A DNA stretch of 64,000 nucleotides from Theionarchaea archaeon (GTDB taxonomy: Archaea > Methanobacteriota_B > Thermococci > Methanofastidiosales > SZ-28-30): assembly GCA_018992685.1 (NCBI GenBank), contig JACVGT010000007.1, positions 42,378 through 106,377 of the forward strand, in the 5' to 3' direction. Of this stretch, positions 42,515-51,415 are shown piece after piece. Position numbers and translations under genes: made by a program. The notes beneath the pieces were generated by a model. That model was not told the DNA's origin and searched no databases. It worked only from the letters and a program-made list of their open reading frames with translations. The first letter of the stretch is position 1, and each line of letters opens with the position of its first letter.

Positions 42515-42525
42515 ATTTATAAAGG
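42515..42525 (-). promoter_or_regulatory. TATA box of the korBG operon
   Basis: CCTTTATAAAT on the minus strand, about 29 bases before the ATG at 42491. Confidence 0.5.
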
Positions 42526-42626
42526 TTTTGCCTGGCAGTTGAAGAATCCTGTAATCCTGAAGTTCAAAAATGAAGAAAAGGATAACAAACAGAGGTCCTG
42601 ATGAAAGATTCTTGAGTGTGGACAGG

Positions 42627-43049
42627 TCATAGCCGCAACTGACGGGCTCTTCGGGGACTGTCCAGATATGCTTTGGAAGCTTCAAGCACATCCCTGGTAT
42701 TCGAAAAGGTTATTTGATCTCTTGCCTTCTCATATGGAAGCCAGGCATATCCAATATGTTCCGAGCTGATGGTGACATCCTTTGTCTTGGATTTGGCCAA
42801 AAAATAGGTGACAGTCTTGTACACTGTTTTTCCATCTTTCCTATAGAAGTAGTCGATCTCCTTTTCGAAGTCTGTGAACTCAACACTTCTCAGTCCAGTC
42901 TCTTCCTCTATTTCTCTGGCTGCTGTTTTCAGCCTGGTCTCTCTCTTTTCCCTATTCCCCTTGGGGAATCCCCAGTGTCCAGACTCGTAGTGAAGGAGTA
43001 AGAACTCACTGTCGTGATAAATAACAGCTCCACATGATTCTTCCTTCAT
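42627..43049 (-). CDS. Nudix hydrolase, Ap4A hydrolase-like
   Basis: A 140-residue Nudix enzyme. The box is GNREKRETRLKTAAREIEEE followed by TGL (G-x5-E-x7-R-E-x2-E-E-x-G-L). HWGFPKGN just before it is typical of diadenosine tetraphosphate hydrolases. MKEESCGAVIY at 43049 matches family N termini and follows GAGGT; an ATG at 43061 would add four residues. It hydrolyses nucleoside diphosphate-linked compounds; the exact substrate is uncertain. Confidence 0.87.
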   Translation of the reverse strand: MKEESCGAVIYHDSEFLLLHYESGHWGFPKGNREKRETRLKTAAREIEEETGLRSVEFTDFEKEIDYFYRKDGKTVYKTVTYFLAKSKTKDVTISSEHIGYAWLPYEKARDQITFSNTRDVLEASKAYLDSPRRARQLRL

Positions 43050-43100
43050 GATATACCTCATTTTCCCTAGGTTTCCCAGATGACATGAGTTCCATCACAG

Positions 43101-43120
43101 TCAAAAATCAAAAAAAGGAA
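43101..43120 (-). terminator. T-rich terminator after the acyl-CoA ligase gene
   Basis: The minus strand reads CTTTTTTTGATTTTTG about 20-40 bases after the stop codon at 43140. Confidence 0.5.
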
Positions 43121-43139
43121 AGAGAGATTACTGAGGGTT

Positions 43140-44801
43140 TCATTTCTGTTTTTTCAGTTCCTCTTCCACCAGTGTTCTCCTGAGAACCTTGCCCACGATT
43201 GTCTTGGGTAGAGCAGTACGGAATTCTACCTTCTTGGGGATTTTGTACTTAGCAAGGTTTTCTTTGCAGAATTGGATAATCTCTTCTTCTGTAGCTGTTT
43301 CTCCTTCTTTTAACACAACGTAGGCTTTGACTGTCTCCCCACGGTACTCATCTGGAATACCAGCGACCGCAGCCTCTTTGATCTTGGGATATTCAAACAG
43401 CACTTCTTCAATATCTCTGGGATAGATGTTAAACCCTGACGCAATGATCATGTCCTTCTTCCGATCGACAATGTAGAAGTATCCATCTTCATCTACTTTT
43501 GAAATGTCACCAGTATATAACCACCCGTCTCTCAAGGTTTGGGCAGTTTCGTCTGGCATGTTCCAGTACCCTTTCATCACTTGGGGCCCCTTTATACACA
43601 ATTCTCCGATCTCATTTATTCCCAGTATCTTGTCTCCTTTTTCGACATCCACGATCTTGCAGTCCGTGTCGGGGAAGGGTATTCCAATGCTGCCTTCCTT
43701 CACCAGCCCTTCCAGGGGGTTGGAGTGGGTGACTGGTGAGGATTCAGTCAGTCCGTATCCTTCTCTGAGCTTTCCTCCTGTTAACCGTTCGAACATCTGC
43801 AGGACTTCCAATGGGAGAGGTGCTGCCCCACTGATACAGTATTTTATTGAGGATAGGTCGTATTTCGAGACATCAGGGTCATTGTTGATGGCGATGTACA
43901 TGGTGGGAACTCCGGGGAACAGAGTGGGTTTTTGCTTTTGAATCAGGGAAAGAACTTCTCTTGTTTCCCAGCGGGGCACTAAGATCATGCTGGATGCGAT
44001 GTAGATGGGGAAGTTCATAGACACTGTCATGCCAAAGGAATGGAAGAATGGAAGAACTGCCAGTAACCGTTCTTTTCCCACTTCGACTTCAGGGAACCAG
44101 TTCTTGCATTGGATTGCGTTGGCCACCAGGTTCTTGTGGGTGAGCATGACCCCTTTGGACACACCGGTAGTACCCCCCGTGTACTGAAGAAGAGCAACTT
44201 CATCAGATTTCACGGTGACTGAGGGAGGTGTATCTCCTTTTTTCATGACATCCTGGAATGGGATGGCGTCAGGCGCAACGTTGGCAATGTCTTTTCTCTT
44301 GGCAAGGGGATACAGAAGGCTCAAAGGGAAAGGGAGGTACTCTTTCAAACTGGATACGATGACCCTTTTGAGGCCTGTTTTATTTTGAATGTTTCTTGTC
44401 TTTGGGTACAGCATCTCAAGATCCAGGGTTATCATGGTCTCAGCACCTGAATCATCCACCTGGTACTTGATCTCGCGCTCAACGTAGAGGGGATTGTTCT
44501 GGACAACGACTGCCCCTATTCTCAAAGCGGCATACAAGGCGATCACGGATTGGGGACAGTTTGGGAAGAACAGAGCCACTCTATCTCCCTTCTTAATTCC
44601 CAATTTGGACAGACCACAGGCAAATTTGTTGACCTGATCAGCAAGTTCTCGGTAGGTCAGTTTTCCTCCCATGAAGACTGTAGCCACGGTATCTGGGAAG
44701 TTCTTTGCAGAATCTTCCAGAAATCTGTACAAGGGGATGTCAGGGTAGTCGATAGTCTGGGGTACCTTTTTGGGATAGTGCTTCAGCCATATTTTTTCCA
44801 T
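43140..44801 (-). CDS. Long-chain acyl-CoA ligase (AMP-forming)
   Basis: A 553-residue adenylate-forming enzyme that activates fatty acids to CoA thioesters. The ATP loop is LLQYTGGTTGVSKGVMLTH, then YGLTESSPVTH, GWLYTGDISKVDEDGYFYIV, DRKKDMIIASGFNIYPRDIE and the C-terminal Lys in LPKTIVGKVLRRTL. It is full length for the FadD family. The ATG follows AGGAGGAACATTT, a strong ribosome binding site; CCTTAAATAATTG near 44836-44850 is the likely TATA. Acyl-CoA products could feed the crotonase at 20.9 kb. Confidence 0.93.
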   Translation of the reverse strand: MEKIWLKHYPKKVPQTIDYPDIPLYRFLEDSAKNFPDTVATVFMGGKLTYRELADQVNKFACGLSKLGIKKGDRVALFFPNCPQSVIALYAALRIGAVVVQNNPLYVEREIKYQVDDSGAETMITLDLEMLYPKTRNIQNKTGLKRVIVSSLKEYLPFPLSLLYPLAKRKDIANVAPDAIPFQDVMKKGDTPPSVTVKSDEVALLQYTGGTTGVSKGVMLTHKNLVANAIQCKNWFPEVEVGKERLLAVLPFFHSFGMTVSMNFPIYIASSMILVPRWETREVLSLIQKQKPTLFPGVPTMYIAINNDPDVSKYDLSSIKYCISGAAPLPLEVLQMFERLTGGKLREGYGLTESSPVTHSNPLEGLVKEGSIGIPFPDTDCKIVDVEKGDKILGINEIGELCIKGPQVMKGYWNMPDETAQTLRDGWLYTGDISKVDEDGYFYIVDRKKDMIIASGFNIYPRDIEEVLFEYPKIKEAAVAGIPDEYRGETVKAYVVLKEGETATEEEIIQFCKENLAKYKIPKKVEFRTALPKTIVGKVLRRTLVEEELKKQK

Positions 44802-45006
44802 AAATGTTCCTCCTGTTAGAAGAAAAGGTATCTTTTCAATTATTTAAGGTTTGCTATTGTAGCAGTTAGGTTTGCACATGTTGCAGGAGGGTGGAAGTTA
44901 TCATTACTAAGGATAACCCTCAGAAGCTCAGATTTTGAAATGAGTGGTCCCGACGCTGCACGATTCAGTAATCCTCCTGTCCCCCGAAAAAGATTTGCAT
45001 TTTCTG

Positions 45007-45516
45007 CTATTGACTGCATCCCAGGAAATGGGTCTCACTGCGTAGACAGAAGGATCTTCCGTCCACAGCTCTGGACACAGCAAGAATCCCGTTCAGATGA
45101 TCATATTCATGCTGAATCAACTCTGACATATCCCCACAGTATTTCACCTTCTGTTCTTTCCACTTCAGATCGAAGAAGGTTACCCTACACTGACTGTACC
45201 TCTTGATCTTCACCAGGAGATCAGGGAAGCTCATGCAGTCATCCCATACCTCCATTACTCTTGTATCCTCAAATTCAAGTAGTGGATTGATGAGCACCAC
45301 AGGTTCTCCTACATGCAAGTATAGTAGCCGCTTGTTCACTCCGATCTGAGGAGCAGCAATAGCCCTGCCCATTTTATGGGTTTTCCTGAAGTCCATGAGC
45401 GTATCATGAAGATCCCCGACAAGAGATCTCACCATGTCAGTTTCCTCTTTTTCAACCCTTTCACAGACCTTGTACAGGGAAGGATTTCCTAACAACAATA
45501 TCTCTCTTACAGCCAT
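45007..45516 (-). CDS. def: Peptide deformylase homologue
   Basis: A 169-residue metalloprotein of the peptide deformylase fold. Motif I is GRAIAAPQIGV (usual GxGLAAxQxG), motif II WDDCMSFPDL (usual EGCLS, with the Cys ligand kept) and motif III LIQHEYDHLNGIL (HExxH). All three metal ligands and the catalytic Glu are present. Archaea do not start proteins with formyl-Met, so the physiological substrate is unclear, and horizontal transfer or a different role is likely. A TATA-like ACCTTTTAAGTC (45549-45560) and GTGAGGT support the start. Confidence 0.88.
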   Translation of the reverse strand: MAVREILLLGNPSLYKVCERVEKEETDMVRSLVGDLHDTLMDFRKTHKMGRAIAAPQIGVNKRLLYLHVGEPVVLINPLLEFEDTRVMEVWDDCMSFPDLLVKIKRYSQCRVTFFDLKWKEQKVKYCGDMSELIQHEYDHLNGILAVSRAVDGRSFCLRSETHFLGCSQ

Positions 45517-45756
45517 GGTCATACCTCACTTCACTTCTCCGCCGGGATGACTTAAAAGGTTCCTGGTTGTCATGGGCAATTCCATCTCCATCGTTGTATT
45601 TAAAAAGGCAAATTATAAGTTTATTTTATTATAAATTTGTCAAGAGATTCTATTTTTGTCAAAAAGATCAAAAATTGACTATTTCAAAAAAAGGCTCAAA
45701 TGAACAATTTAAAGAAAAATAAAAGCAAAAATGAGCATAGATAATCAGAATAGAAA

Positions 45757-45767
45757 AGTTTATATAC
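45757..45767 (+). promoter_or_regulatory. TATA box of the lysine-rich micro-ORF transcript
   Basis: AGTTTATATAC in a very AT-rich stretch (45600-45830). It predicts a start near 45788 and a 5' leader of about 105 bases before the 16-codon frame. Confidence 0.5.
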
Positions 45768-45894
45768 TACCTATCACACAAATACATTTGAAGATTGGAT
45801 TAAGAGCAATATGGAGATAGAAGGTCCAGTAAACTTTTATTCCAATCCACATTCATTAAACAAAGCCAAAAATAACCTTAAAGGAGGTAACAAA

Positions 45895-45945
45895 ATGGGA
45901 AAGTCAAAAGGAAAGAAGAAAGGCGAAGAAAAGAAGAAGAAGTAA
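45895..45945 (+). CDS. Lysine-rich micropeptide (16 residues)
   Basis: A 16-codon frame encoding MGKSKGKKKGEEKKKK (nine Lys and two Glu). The best evidence is the sequence before the ATG: AAAGGAGGTAACAAA, one of the strongest ribosome binding sites in the window. A TATA box lies about 130 bases upstream, and a hairpin plus T-run starts ten bases after the stop. The same frame is open back to an ATG at 45811 (44 residues in total), but that ATG has no ribosome binding site. Function is unknown; a nucleic-acid or ribosome-binding peptide is a guess. The alternative is a structured non-coding RNA with a fortuitous frame. Confidence 0.55.
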   Translation: MGKSKGKKKGEEKKKK

Positions 45946-45953
45946 TACCAGTG

Positions 45954-45982
45954 CACTAGCGATTCCCGTCTAGTGTATTTTT
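45954..45982 (+). terminator. Hairpin terminator after the micro-ORF
   Basis: CACTAG and CTAGTG form a six-base stem around a ten-base loop (45954-45975), followed by TATTTTT. Confidence 0.65.
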
Positions 45983-46119
45983 GGCTTTCTGTATCACTTC
46001 TTATTTCTTGTTCACATTCTCGCATTTATTTCTTCATTCTTTTCTATTTTTTTATTGATTTTTCTCACAAGTAAGGGACCGTTCTGTTCTTGACTTTTCC
46101 AGTCACATCGAGAAGGAAA

Positions 46120-47022
46120 TCACTCACCTCTTTTCTCCAGAATTGTCAGGACGCTTGCCAGAAGTATGAGCACACCACCAGCAATGGTAAATTCGTTAAT
46201 TGGTTCTCCCAAGATCAGATATCCATAAATCACACCCGAAATGGCCTCCATCATCATAATCACTCCGGCATGGACAATGGGAACATACTTAATAGACTTA
46301 TAGAGGATACCCATACCAACAACCATGGGAACAAGGGCGAATAACACCAGCAGTATTGCCGTTTCCAGTGAAACAAAGAAGGAAAACCCTGTAATCAACT
46401 GTGCACTTGTAATCATCCTTGAAAGTAGTCCAAACCCTACCGTAAAGATAGATCTGAATGTATAAAACCAGAACATGCTCACCAGAAAATGTCTCGATTT
46501 CAAAGAGAGTGATTTGATCATGATGAATTCCACAGAGAGCAGTACTCCTGCAGCGAGAGCAATGCCCCCTCCTGCAACGTTGAAGCGAGAGATGCTCCAC
46601 ACTTCACTGATGAGAAAAATGCCAAAGAACGCTGTGGCCACCGCTGTCCTCCTCGCCCAGGTCAGCTGTTCCTTGAAGAGTATTTTCCCCAGAAGTGCAG
46701 TCCATGCAGGCTGTGTATACAGAAATAAGACCACCACAGCAACAGGAGTCCCCAGGGCCACAGCCGAGTTTTCGAAAAATCCAACAGCTGCCATGATCAT
46801 CCCCAAAACCACATAATAAGGAAATTCTTTTCTTGGAATTGAGAAATCGATTTTCTTGATACAGAAAACAACCAGAATAACCAGGAGTGCAAGAAACGTC
46901 CGGGAAAAGGATTGCTGGAATGAGGAAATTCCGTTGTCTCTCAACACAGCAGAAAAGGTGGATATAGTGCCTAAGAGGCATCCTGCTATAGCCAGGCTGA
47001 TGCTGTGCTTGACATGTGACAT
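46120..47022 (-). CDS. EamA (DMT superfamily) transporter
   Basis: A 300-residue membrane protein with ten hydrophobic helices in two five-helix repeats. The N-terminal repeat shows ISLAIAGCLLGTISTFSAVL and AVVVLFLYTQPAWTALLGKI; the C-terminal repeat shows the mirrored VPIVHAGVIMMMEAISGVIY, GYLILGEPINEF. Such proteins export or import small metabolites; substrate unknown. CCTTTTATTAGG is centred about 26 bases before the ATG. Confidence 0.88.
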   Translation of the reverse strand: MSHVKHSISLAIAGCLLGTISTFSAVLRDNGISSFQQSFSRTFLALLVILVVFCIKKIDFSIPRKEFPYYVVLGMIMAAVGFFENSAVALGTPVAVVVLFLYTQPAWTALLGKILFKEQLTWARRTAVATAFFGIFLISEVWSISRFNVAGGGIALAAGVLLSVEFIMIKSLSLKSRHFLVSMFWFYTFRSIFTVGFGLLSRMITSAQLITGFSFFVSLETAILLVLFALVPMVVGMGILYKSIKYVPIVHAGVIMMMEAISGVIYGYLILGEPINEFTIAGGVLILLASVLTILEKRGE

Positions 47023-47131
47023 ACACTCACTTTGGCATCCCTAATAAAAGGATTGGTAATCCCAATTCTATCATTTTATAACCCATCCTTCACAGGAAAA
47101 GTCTTATAAAGGCTAGATGAAACCGTAGCAG

Positions 47132-48460
47132 ATGGAACGAACGGATTTTACAGAAATGGATATTTCACAAGCCATTCGCCACATTGCACTCCCCTCCATT
47201 CTGGGAATGTTCTTTGGCACTTTATATAATATCGTAGACATTTTTTGGGTAGGAAGACTGGGATATCAGCAAATTGCGGCGGTCGCCCTCTTCGGTATAT
47301 TTTTTGAATTTGTCATTGTTTTCAATGAAGTGGTTGGCGTAGGAAGTGTTGCCTTAATTGCACGACATTATGGTGCACGGAATTTTCAACGGGTCAATGA
47401 AGTGGTGAAACAAACTCTTTTTCTCAAGTTGATGATTGCGGCAATCTTCTGCGTCACCGGCGTAGTACTGGTAGAACCCATCATCGTTGCTCTGGGAGGG
47501 TCTGGAGATGTTATTGAGTATGGAGTGGCCTATGGAAGGGTTATGTCTGTGGGGTTCTTGTTCATGTTATCTGGATTCACGCTGTTCACTGCCATGCGGG
47601 GAGTGGGAGATGCCAGGACGCCCATGAAGATCATGATCGTCTCGAATTTGATGAACATGGTCCTGGACCCTGTTTTCATTTTCGGACTTAACCTTGGCGT
47701 GACAGGAGCTGCTGCAGCGTCTGTTGTTTCCCAACTGGTTAGTTTTGCCATAGGTCTGTCCGTCATCACAGCAGGAAATCACGTGGTCACTATTGACACC
47801 AAGCTAGAATTCGATTTCAAGACCATGAAGACCATTCTCACTGTCGGACTTCCCTCTGGAGCAGAAGCTCTGATGCGAAATATTTCAAGCATGGTTGCCA
47901 TTCGGATTATTTCTGCTTTTGGAATGGCAGTTCTTGCAGGGATGGAGATCATGCTACGGCTAATGGGGCTGGTGTGGATGCCTCTCATGGGATTGAACCT
48001 GGCCTGTGGGACTCTTGTGGGTCATAACCTGGGAGCGAAAAAACCTGACCAGGCTGAAAAAACAGCGTTGAAAGCAGGATACATGGGTGCAGCGATTATG
48101 GTTGGCATTGCCGTGCTCTTTCTTGTGTTCAGCACACAATTGGTCACACTCTTTAATCGGACAGAGAGTGTGGTCCAGGCAGGAACTTCTGCCTTCAGGA
48201 TTGTCTCTCCCTTCTTGATTTTTCTAGGGTTTTCCATGCCATTGAGTGGTGCTTTCTACGGATCAGGAGATACAAAGCCCCCCATGATCATTACCTTTCT
48301 GACTTTTCTCTTGTTCCAGATTCCCATGATGGTTTTCATGTCTAGAGTGCTGGGATTCGCAGGCGTTTTCTGGGCCTATGGACTGAGCATGCTGGGGATG
48401 TGTGTACTGATGGTGACCTGGTTCTTCAGAGGAAAATGGAAAGAACGGAAGTTAGAATAG
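47132..48460 (+). CDS. MATE-family multidrug/toxin exporter
   Basis: A 442-residue antiporter with twelve membrane helices in two bundles. Landmarks are HIALPSILGMFFGTLYNIVD, FWVGRLGYQQIAAVALFG, MRGVGDARTPMKIM, NLACGTLVGHNLGAKKPDQA and AFYGSGDTKPPMII. It uses Na+ or H+ gradients to expel organic cations or related compounds. GTCTTATAAAGG at about 47101-47112 is centred some 26 bases before the ATG. Divergent from the EamA gene. Confidence 0.92.
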   Translation: MERTDFTEMDISQAIRHIALPSILGMFFGTLYNIVDIFWVGRLGYQQIAAVALFGIFFEFVIVFNEVVGVGSVALIARHYGARNFQRVNEVVKQTLFLKLMIAAIFCVTGVVLVEPIIVALGGSGDVIEYGVAYGRVMSVGFLFMLSGFTLFTAMRGVGDARTPMKIMIVSNLMNMVLDPVFIFGLNLGVTGAAAASVVSQLVSFAIGLSVITAGNHVVTIDTKLEFDFKTMKTILTVGLPSGAEALMRNISSMVAIRIISAFGMAVLAGMEIMLRLMGLVWMPLMGLNLACGTLVGHNLGAKKPDQAEKTALKAGYMGAAIMVGIAVLFLVFSTQLVTLFNRTESVVQAGTSAFRIVSPFLIFLGFSMPLSGAFYGSGDTKPPMIITFLTFLLFQIPMMVFMSRVLGFAGVFWAYGLSMLGMCVLMVTWFFRGKWKERKLE

Positions 48461-48555
48461 CACCTCCCACCGTCAGATGAACCCCATGGTTCCTATTGAT
48501 ATAGTAAAACCTTTATAAATGTGCGACAGAACTGGCTCCTACAATAGGTGATAGA

Positions 48556-49557
48556 ATGAAAAAATCAGTGTTGGCTCTTGTTGCACTCTCCTTGGTACTG
48601 TTCCTCCCCAGTGTGGGTGCAGTGGAAACTGTCACCGGAGATCAGGTAGTCATCGATACTCCCATCAATGATGATCTTCTTGTTACTGGGGGTACCATCA
48701 GCATAAATGCACGCATTGATGGCGACGTCATTGCTGCAGGTGGGATCATTGACATCAATGCTCCCATTACTGGTGACTTAATTGCTGTTGGGGGACAGAT
48801 ACAAGTTAAGAGCGACATTGGAGGTAAAATAATCGCTGCAGGTGGCACGATTTCCGTCAGAGGTGCAGTGGAGACAGTGATAGCTGCAGGCGGAGCCATT
48901 GAGTTTACATCTTCAGCAGTTGTCGAGAACTATGTCATTGCAGCAGCCGGTTCTTTGAGTAATGCAGGTGAAATCGGCGACGATCTACTGGGATCGACTG
49001 AGACATTCGAGAACACGGGCATGGTGAAAGGGAAAGTAGAGGTGGAGAAACCTCCCACTCCTGAAGCGGAAATGAAGACCGTATTCAGTTTTTTGACCGT
49101 TTTGTCAAGAATTGGATACTTCCTTCTGGGGTTAGTGTTCATCAAATGGTTTGGTGCACTATTTGGTACCATCCAGAAGGAGGTCAAAGAATCCTGGCCG
49201 AAGAAGCTGGTTGTGGGATTCATTTCGATCCTGGTCACCTTCGTCCTGTTGCTCATACTCCTGGTCTCCGTGGTCGGTATTCCTGTTGCTACTATTTTGA
49301 CCATGTTCTTTGTCATGGCAATGATGGTAGCAGGAATCATTGTGTCATATGCCTTCGGTGAATGGCTGCTGAAGCTGATCAAGGTGGAACCTCACTGGAT
49401 CATTACCTTTGGTCTCGGCTTCATTCTGGTTAACCTGTTCTTTTTGATCCCAATAGCAGGCTTTTTCATCCGGATCATTGTGGTTAGCCTGGGATTTGGA
49501 GCCATAATCTATACAGTGAAAAACAACTGGGGAACAATATCGGCCCCCGCTCCATAA
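48556..49557 (+). CDS. Membrane protein with bactofilin-like repeat ectodomain
   Basis: A 333-residue protein. It has a signal peptide (SVLALVALSLVLFLPSVGAV), then about 130 residues of short beta-helix repeats with the pattern DGDVIAAGG, TGDLIAVGG, GGKIIAAGG and ETVIAAGG, like polymer-forming bactofilin repeats, then four membrane helices. In a bacterial bactofilin the repeats are cytosolic; here the signal peptide puts them outside. AGGTGAT precedes the ATG, and CCTTTATAAATG lies about 45 bases upstream. Confidence 0.78.
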   Translation: MKKSVLALVALSLVLFLPSVGAVETVTGDQVVIDTPINDDLLVTGGTISINARIDGDVIAAGGIIDINAPITGDLIAVGGQIQVKSDIGGKIIAAGGTISVRGAVETVIAAGGAIEFTSSAVVENYVIAAAGSLSNAGEIGDDLLGSTETFENTGMVKGKVEVEKPPTPEAEMKTVFSFLTVLSRIGYFLLGLVFIKWFGALFGTIQKEVKESWPKKLVVGFISILVTFVLLLILLVSVVGIPVATILTMFFVMAMMVAGIIVSYAFGEWLLKLIKVEPHWIITFGLGFILVNLFFLIPIAGFFIRIIVVSLGFGAIIYTVKNNWGTISAPAP

Positions 49558-49558
49558 A

Positions 49559-49585
49559 TTCTCTTCTTTCTTCTTTTTTCTAATT
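49559..49585 (+). terminator. T-rich terminator after the bactofilin-like gene
   Basis: TTCTCTTCTTTCTTCTTTTT followed by further T-runs directly after the stop codon. Confidence 0.5.
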
Positions 49586-49695
49586 TTTGAGCTGGAATCG
49601 ATGGTTCCAAGTGGAAGCCAGATGTGAATAGCTCGTGCGCAGAGGTTCGGAATTCCTGACACAACGTTTTTAACCGGTGTCTCCAGGTGTGGATC

Positions 49696-50538
49696 GTGAA
49701 AACCAGTGATCTGGGATTGTTGGTTGTTGCTTTCGTATGGGGACTAACCTTCGTCATGGTCAAAGAATCACTCCTGTTTATATCACCTTTCAAGTTTCTG
49801 TTTTACAGGTTCTTTCTGAGTTTTCTATTTCTTGCAGGGCTATCTGGGAAACGGCTGCTCCGCCTGAACGGCTCAGTCCTGGGGCATGGAGCAGTCATTG
49901 GAGTGTTTCTTTTTCTGGGGTATGGGTTACAGACAGTAGGACTGCAGTATACGACTCCTGCAAACACAGGATTCATCACGGGGCTCTCAGTGGTCATTGT
50001 ACCTTTTCTGGCGGTGGCGCTCTTGAAGAAACCGCCTGGAAAGGGTGCTTTTTGGGGGGTGGGATGTGCAGGTCTAGGACTTTTTCTATTGTCAGTGGAG
50101 GAAATGGAAGTGAACCAGGGAGATCTTCTGGTACTTCTGGGTGCCTTCGCTTTTGCCATGCACCTGATCCTGGTGGGAAAATATGTCCAGAATCATGACC
50201 CCGTCCTGCTGACAACGGTACAAATAGGCATGGTAGCTCTGCTCTCATTAACAGCAAGCTCAGGACAACAGTGGTCTGTAAACAGAACTGTAGTGGAGGC
50301 CCTTCTTGTTACTTCTGTTTTTGCGACTGTTATGGCTTTCTTAATACAGAACCTGGCACAGAGACACACGCCTCCCACCCGTACAGCAGTCATATTTGCC
50401 ACAGAACCTGTATTCGCCGCTCTGTGTTCATATGTATTGACTGGGGAGCTCTTCACCGTCCGAAAAGTGGTGGGATGCCTCCTGATCCTCACCGGCATGC
50501 TGATAGCAGAAATAAAGGGTGAGAGGATGAACACCTAG
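49696..50538 (+). CDS. EamA (DMT superfamily) transporter
   Basis: A membrane protein of about 280 residues with ten helices and the two EamA repeats (LGLLVVAFVWGLTFVMVKES; LLGAFAFAMHLILVGKY). YTTPANTGFITGLSVVIVP and HTPPTRTAVIFATEPVFAAL are the conserved helix-8/3 loops. It starts at a GTG: 49696 has AGGTG upstream and a CGTTTTTAAC box 28 bases away; GTG at 49687 is the alternative. A more distant relative of the EamA gene at 46.1 kb. Convergent with the hydrolase gene, with a 4-base overlap at their ends. Confidence 0.87.
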   Translation: MKTSDLGLLVVAFVWGLTFVMVKESLLFISPFKFLFYRFFLSFLFLAGLSGKRLLRLNGSVLGHGAVIGVFLFLGYGLQTVGLQYTTPANTGFITGLSVVIVPFLAVALLKKPPGKGAFWGVGCAGLGLFLLSVEEMEVNQGDLLVLLGAFAFAMHLILVGKYVQNHDPVLLTTVQIGMVALLSLTASSGQQWSVNRTVVEALLVTSVFATVMAFLIQNLAQRHTPPTRTAVIFATEPVFAALCSYVLTGELFTVRKVVGCLLILTGMLIAEIKGERMNT

Positions 50539-51317
50539 ACCCTATCATACTGTGCATTAATGTTCTTACAGATCCGTTCTTCATTCCCCATGTGAGGAAG
50601 ATCTAACAAGGAGGGGTTCTGAATCAGGGTTTCCTTGCTGTATTTCTTCTTGAGGTCTTTCAGAGTATCCAGAAAGGTTTCCAGATAGGTTATGTGACGC
50701 ACGATTTCTTTCAAATCGCACAGTTCGCCATGCCCAGGAATGATGAACTTGATTTCTAGGGTAAGCAGAGATTGGAGAGCTGCTATCCACTGAGGTAGAT
50801 CAGCGTCCCCCATGTAGGGGTGGTATCCTGCGAAGAGCAGGTCACCGCTGAACAGCACCTGTTCTTCAGGTATGTATACAACTGCACTTCCCAGGGTGTG
50901 TCCTCCTTTATGGGCGACTATAGTGTCTGGTTCTGCATGGATCGTGATTCGTCCCCTGAACGTAAGAGTTGGTAGCCGGAACTGAACCTGCTGAAGTCGC
51001 TTCTCATTTTGAGGTTCTTTCTTCACATCTTCCATGTAGAGAGGAATCATCTCTTTGAGTTTTTCGTAGCAGAAGGCATGTCCAATAATATCTGAAAAGT
51101 ACATGTTGCCAAACGTGTGGTCGGGATGAAAGTGGGTATTAATGAGAAATTTTATGGCCTTATCAGTGGTTTCTTGAATGCGTGTGATATCCTCTCTGGT
51201 CTCATCAGGGAAGGCGGCCGTATCCACCACAAGGCAATATTCATCACCCAGTATCCATCCGTTATTAGAGTTCCCGTGTTCACCAATTCTACAGTATACC
51301 CGATCAGTGACTTTCAT
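50535..51317 (-). CDS. Metallo-beta-lactamase fold hydrolase
   Basis: A 260-residue hydrolase. The dinuclear zinc motif is LINTHFHPDHTFGN (H-x-H-x-D-H), with further ligands in KGGHTLGSAV, LFSGDLLFAG and FIIPGHGEL. It opens MKVTDRVYCRIGE. Members hydrolyse thioesters, lactones or phosphodiesters; which applies here is unknown. The start at 51317 is chosen by CCTTTTAACCC about 26 bases upstream; the frame extends 21 codons further. Confidence 0.88.
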   Translation of the reverse strand: MKVTDRVYCRIGEHGNSNNGWILGDEYCLVVDTAAFPDETREDITRIQETTDKAIKFLINTHFHPDHTFGNMYFSDIIGHAFCYEKLKEMIPLYMEDVKKEPQNEKRLQQVQFRLPTLTFRGRITIHAEPDTIVAHKGGHTLGSAVVYIPEEQVLFSGDLLFAGYHPYMGDADLPQWIAALQSLLTLEIKFIIPGHGELCDLKEIVRHITYLETFLDTLKDLKKKYSKETLIQNPSLLDLPHMGNEERICKNINAQYDRV

Positions 51318-51378
51318 GAAGATAGGTTCTCTGCAGGGGTTAAAAGGATGCTGGCATGGACAGGGAGAAGAATACTGC

Positions 51379-51390
51379 AAAAAATAAAAG
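51379..51390 (-). terminator. T-rich terminator after the ferritin-like gene
   Basis: The minus strand reads CTTTTATTTTTTG about 25-35 bases after the stop at 51416, before the promoter of the next gene. Confidence 0.45.
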
Positions 51391-51415
51391 AACCTAGGGC
51401 ACGCCAGTGGGTACC

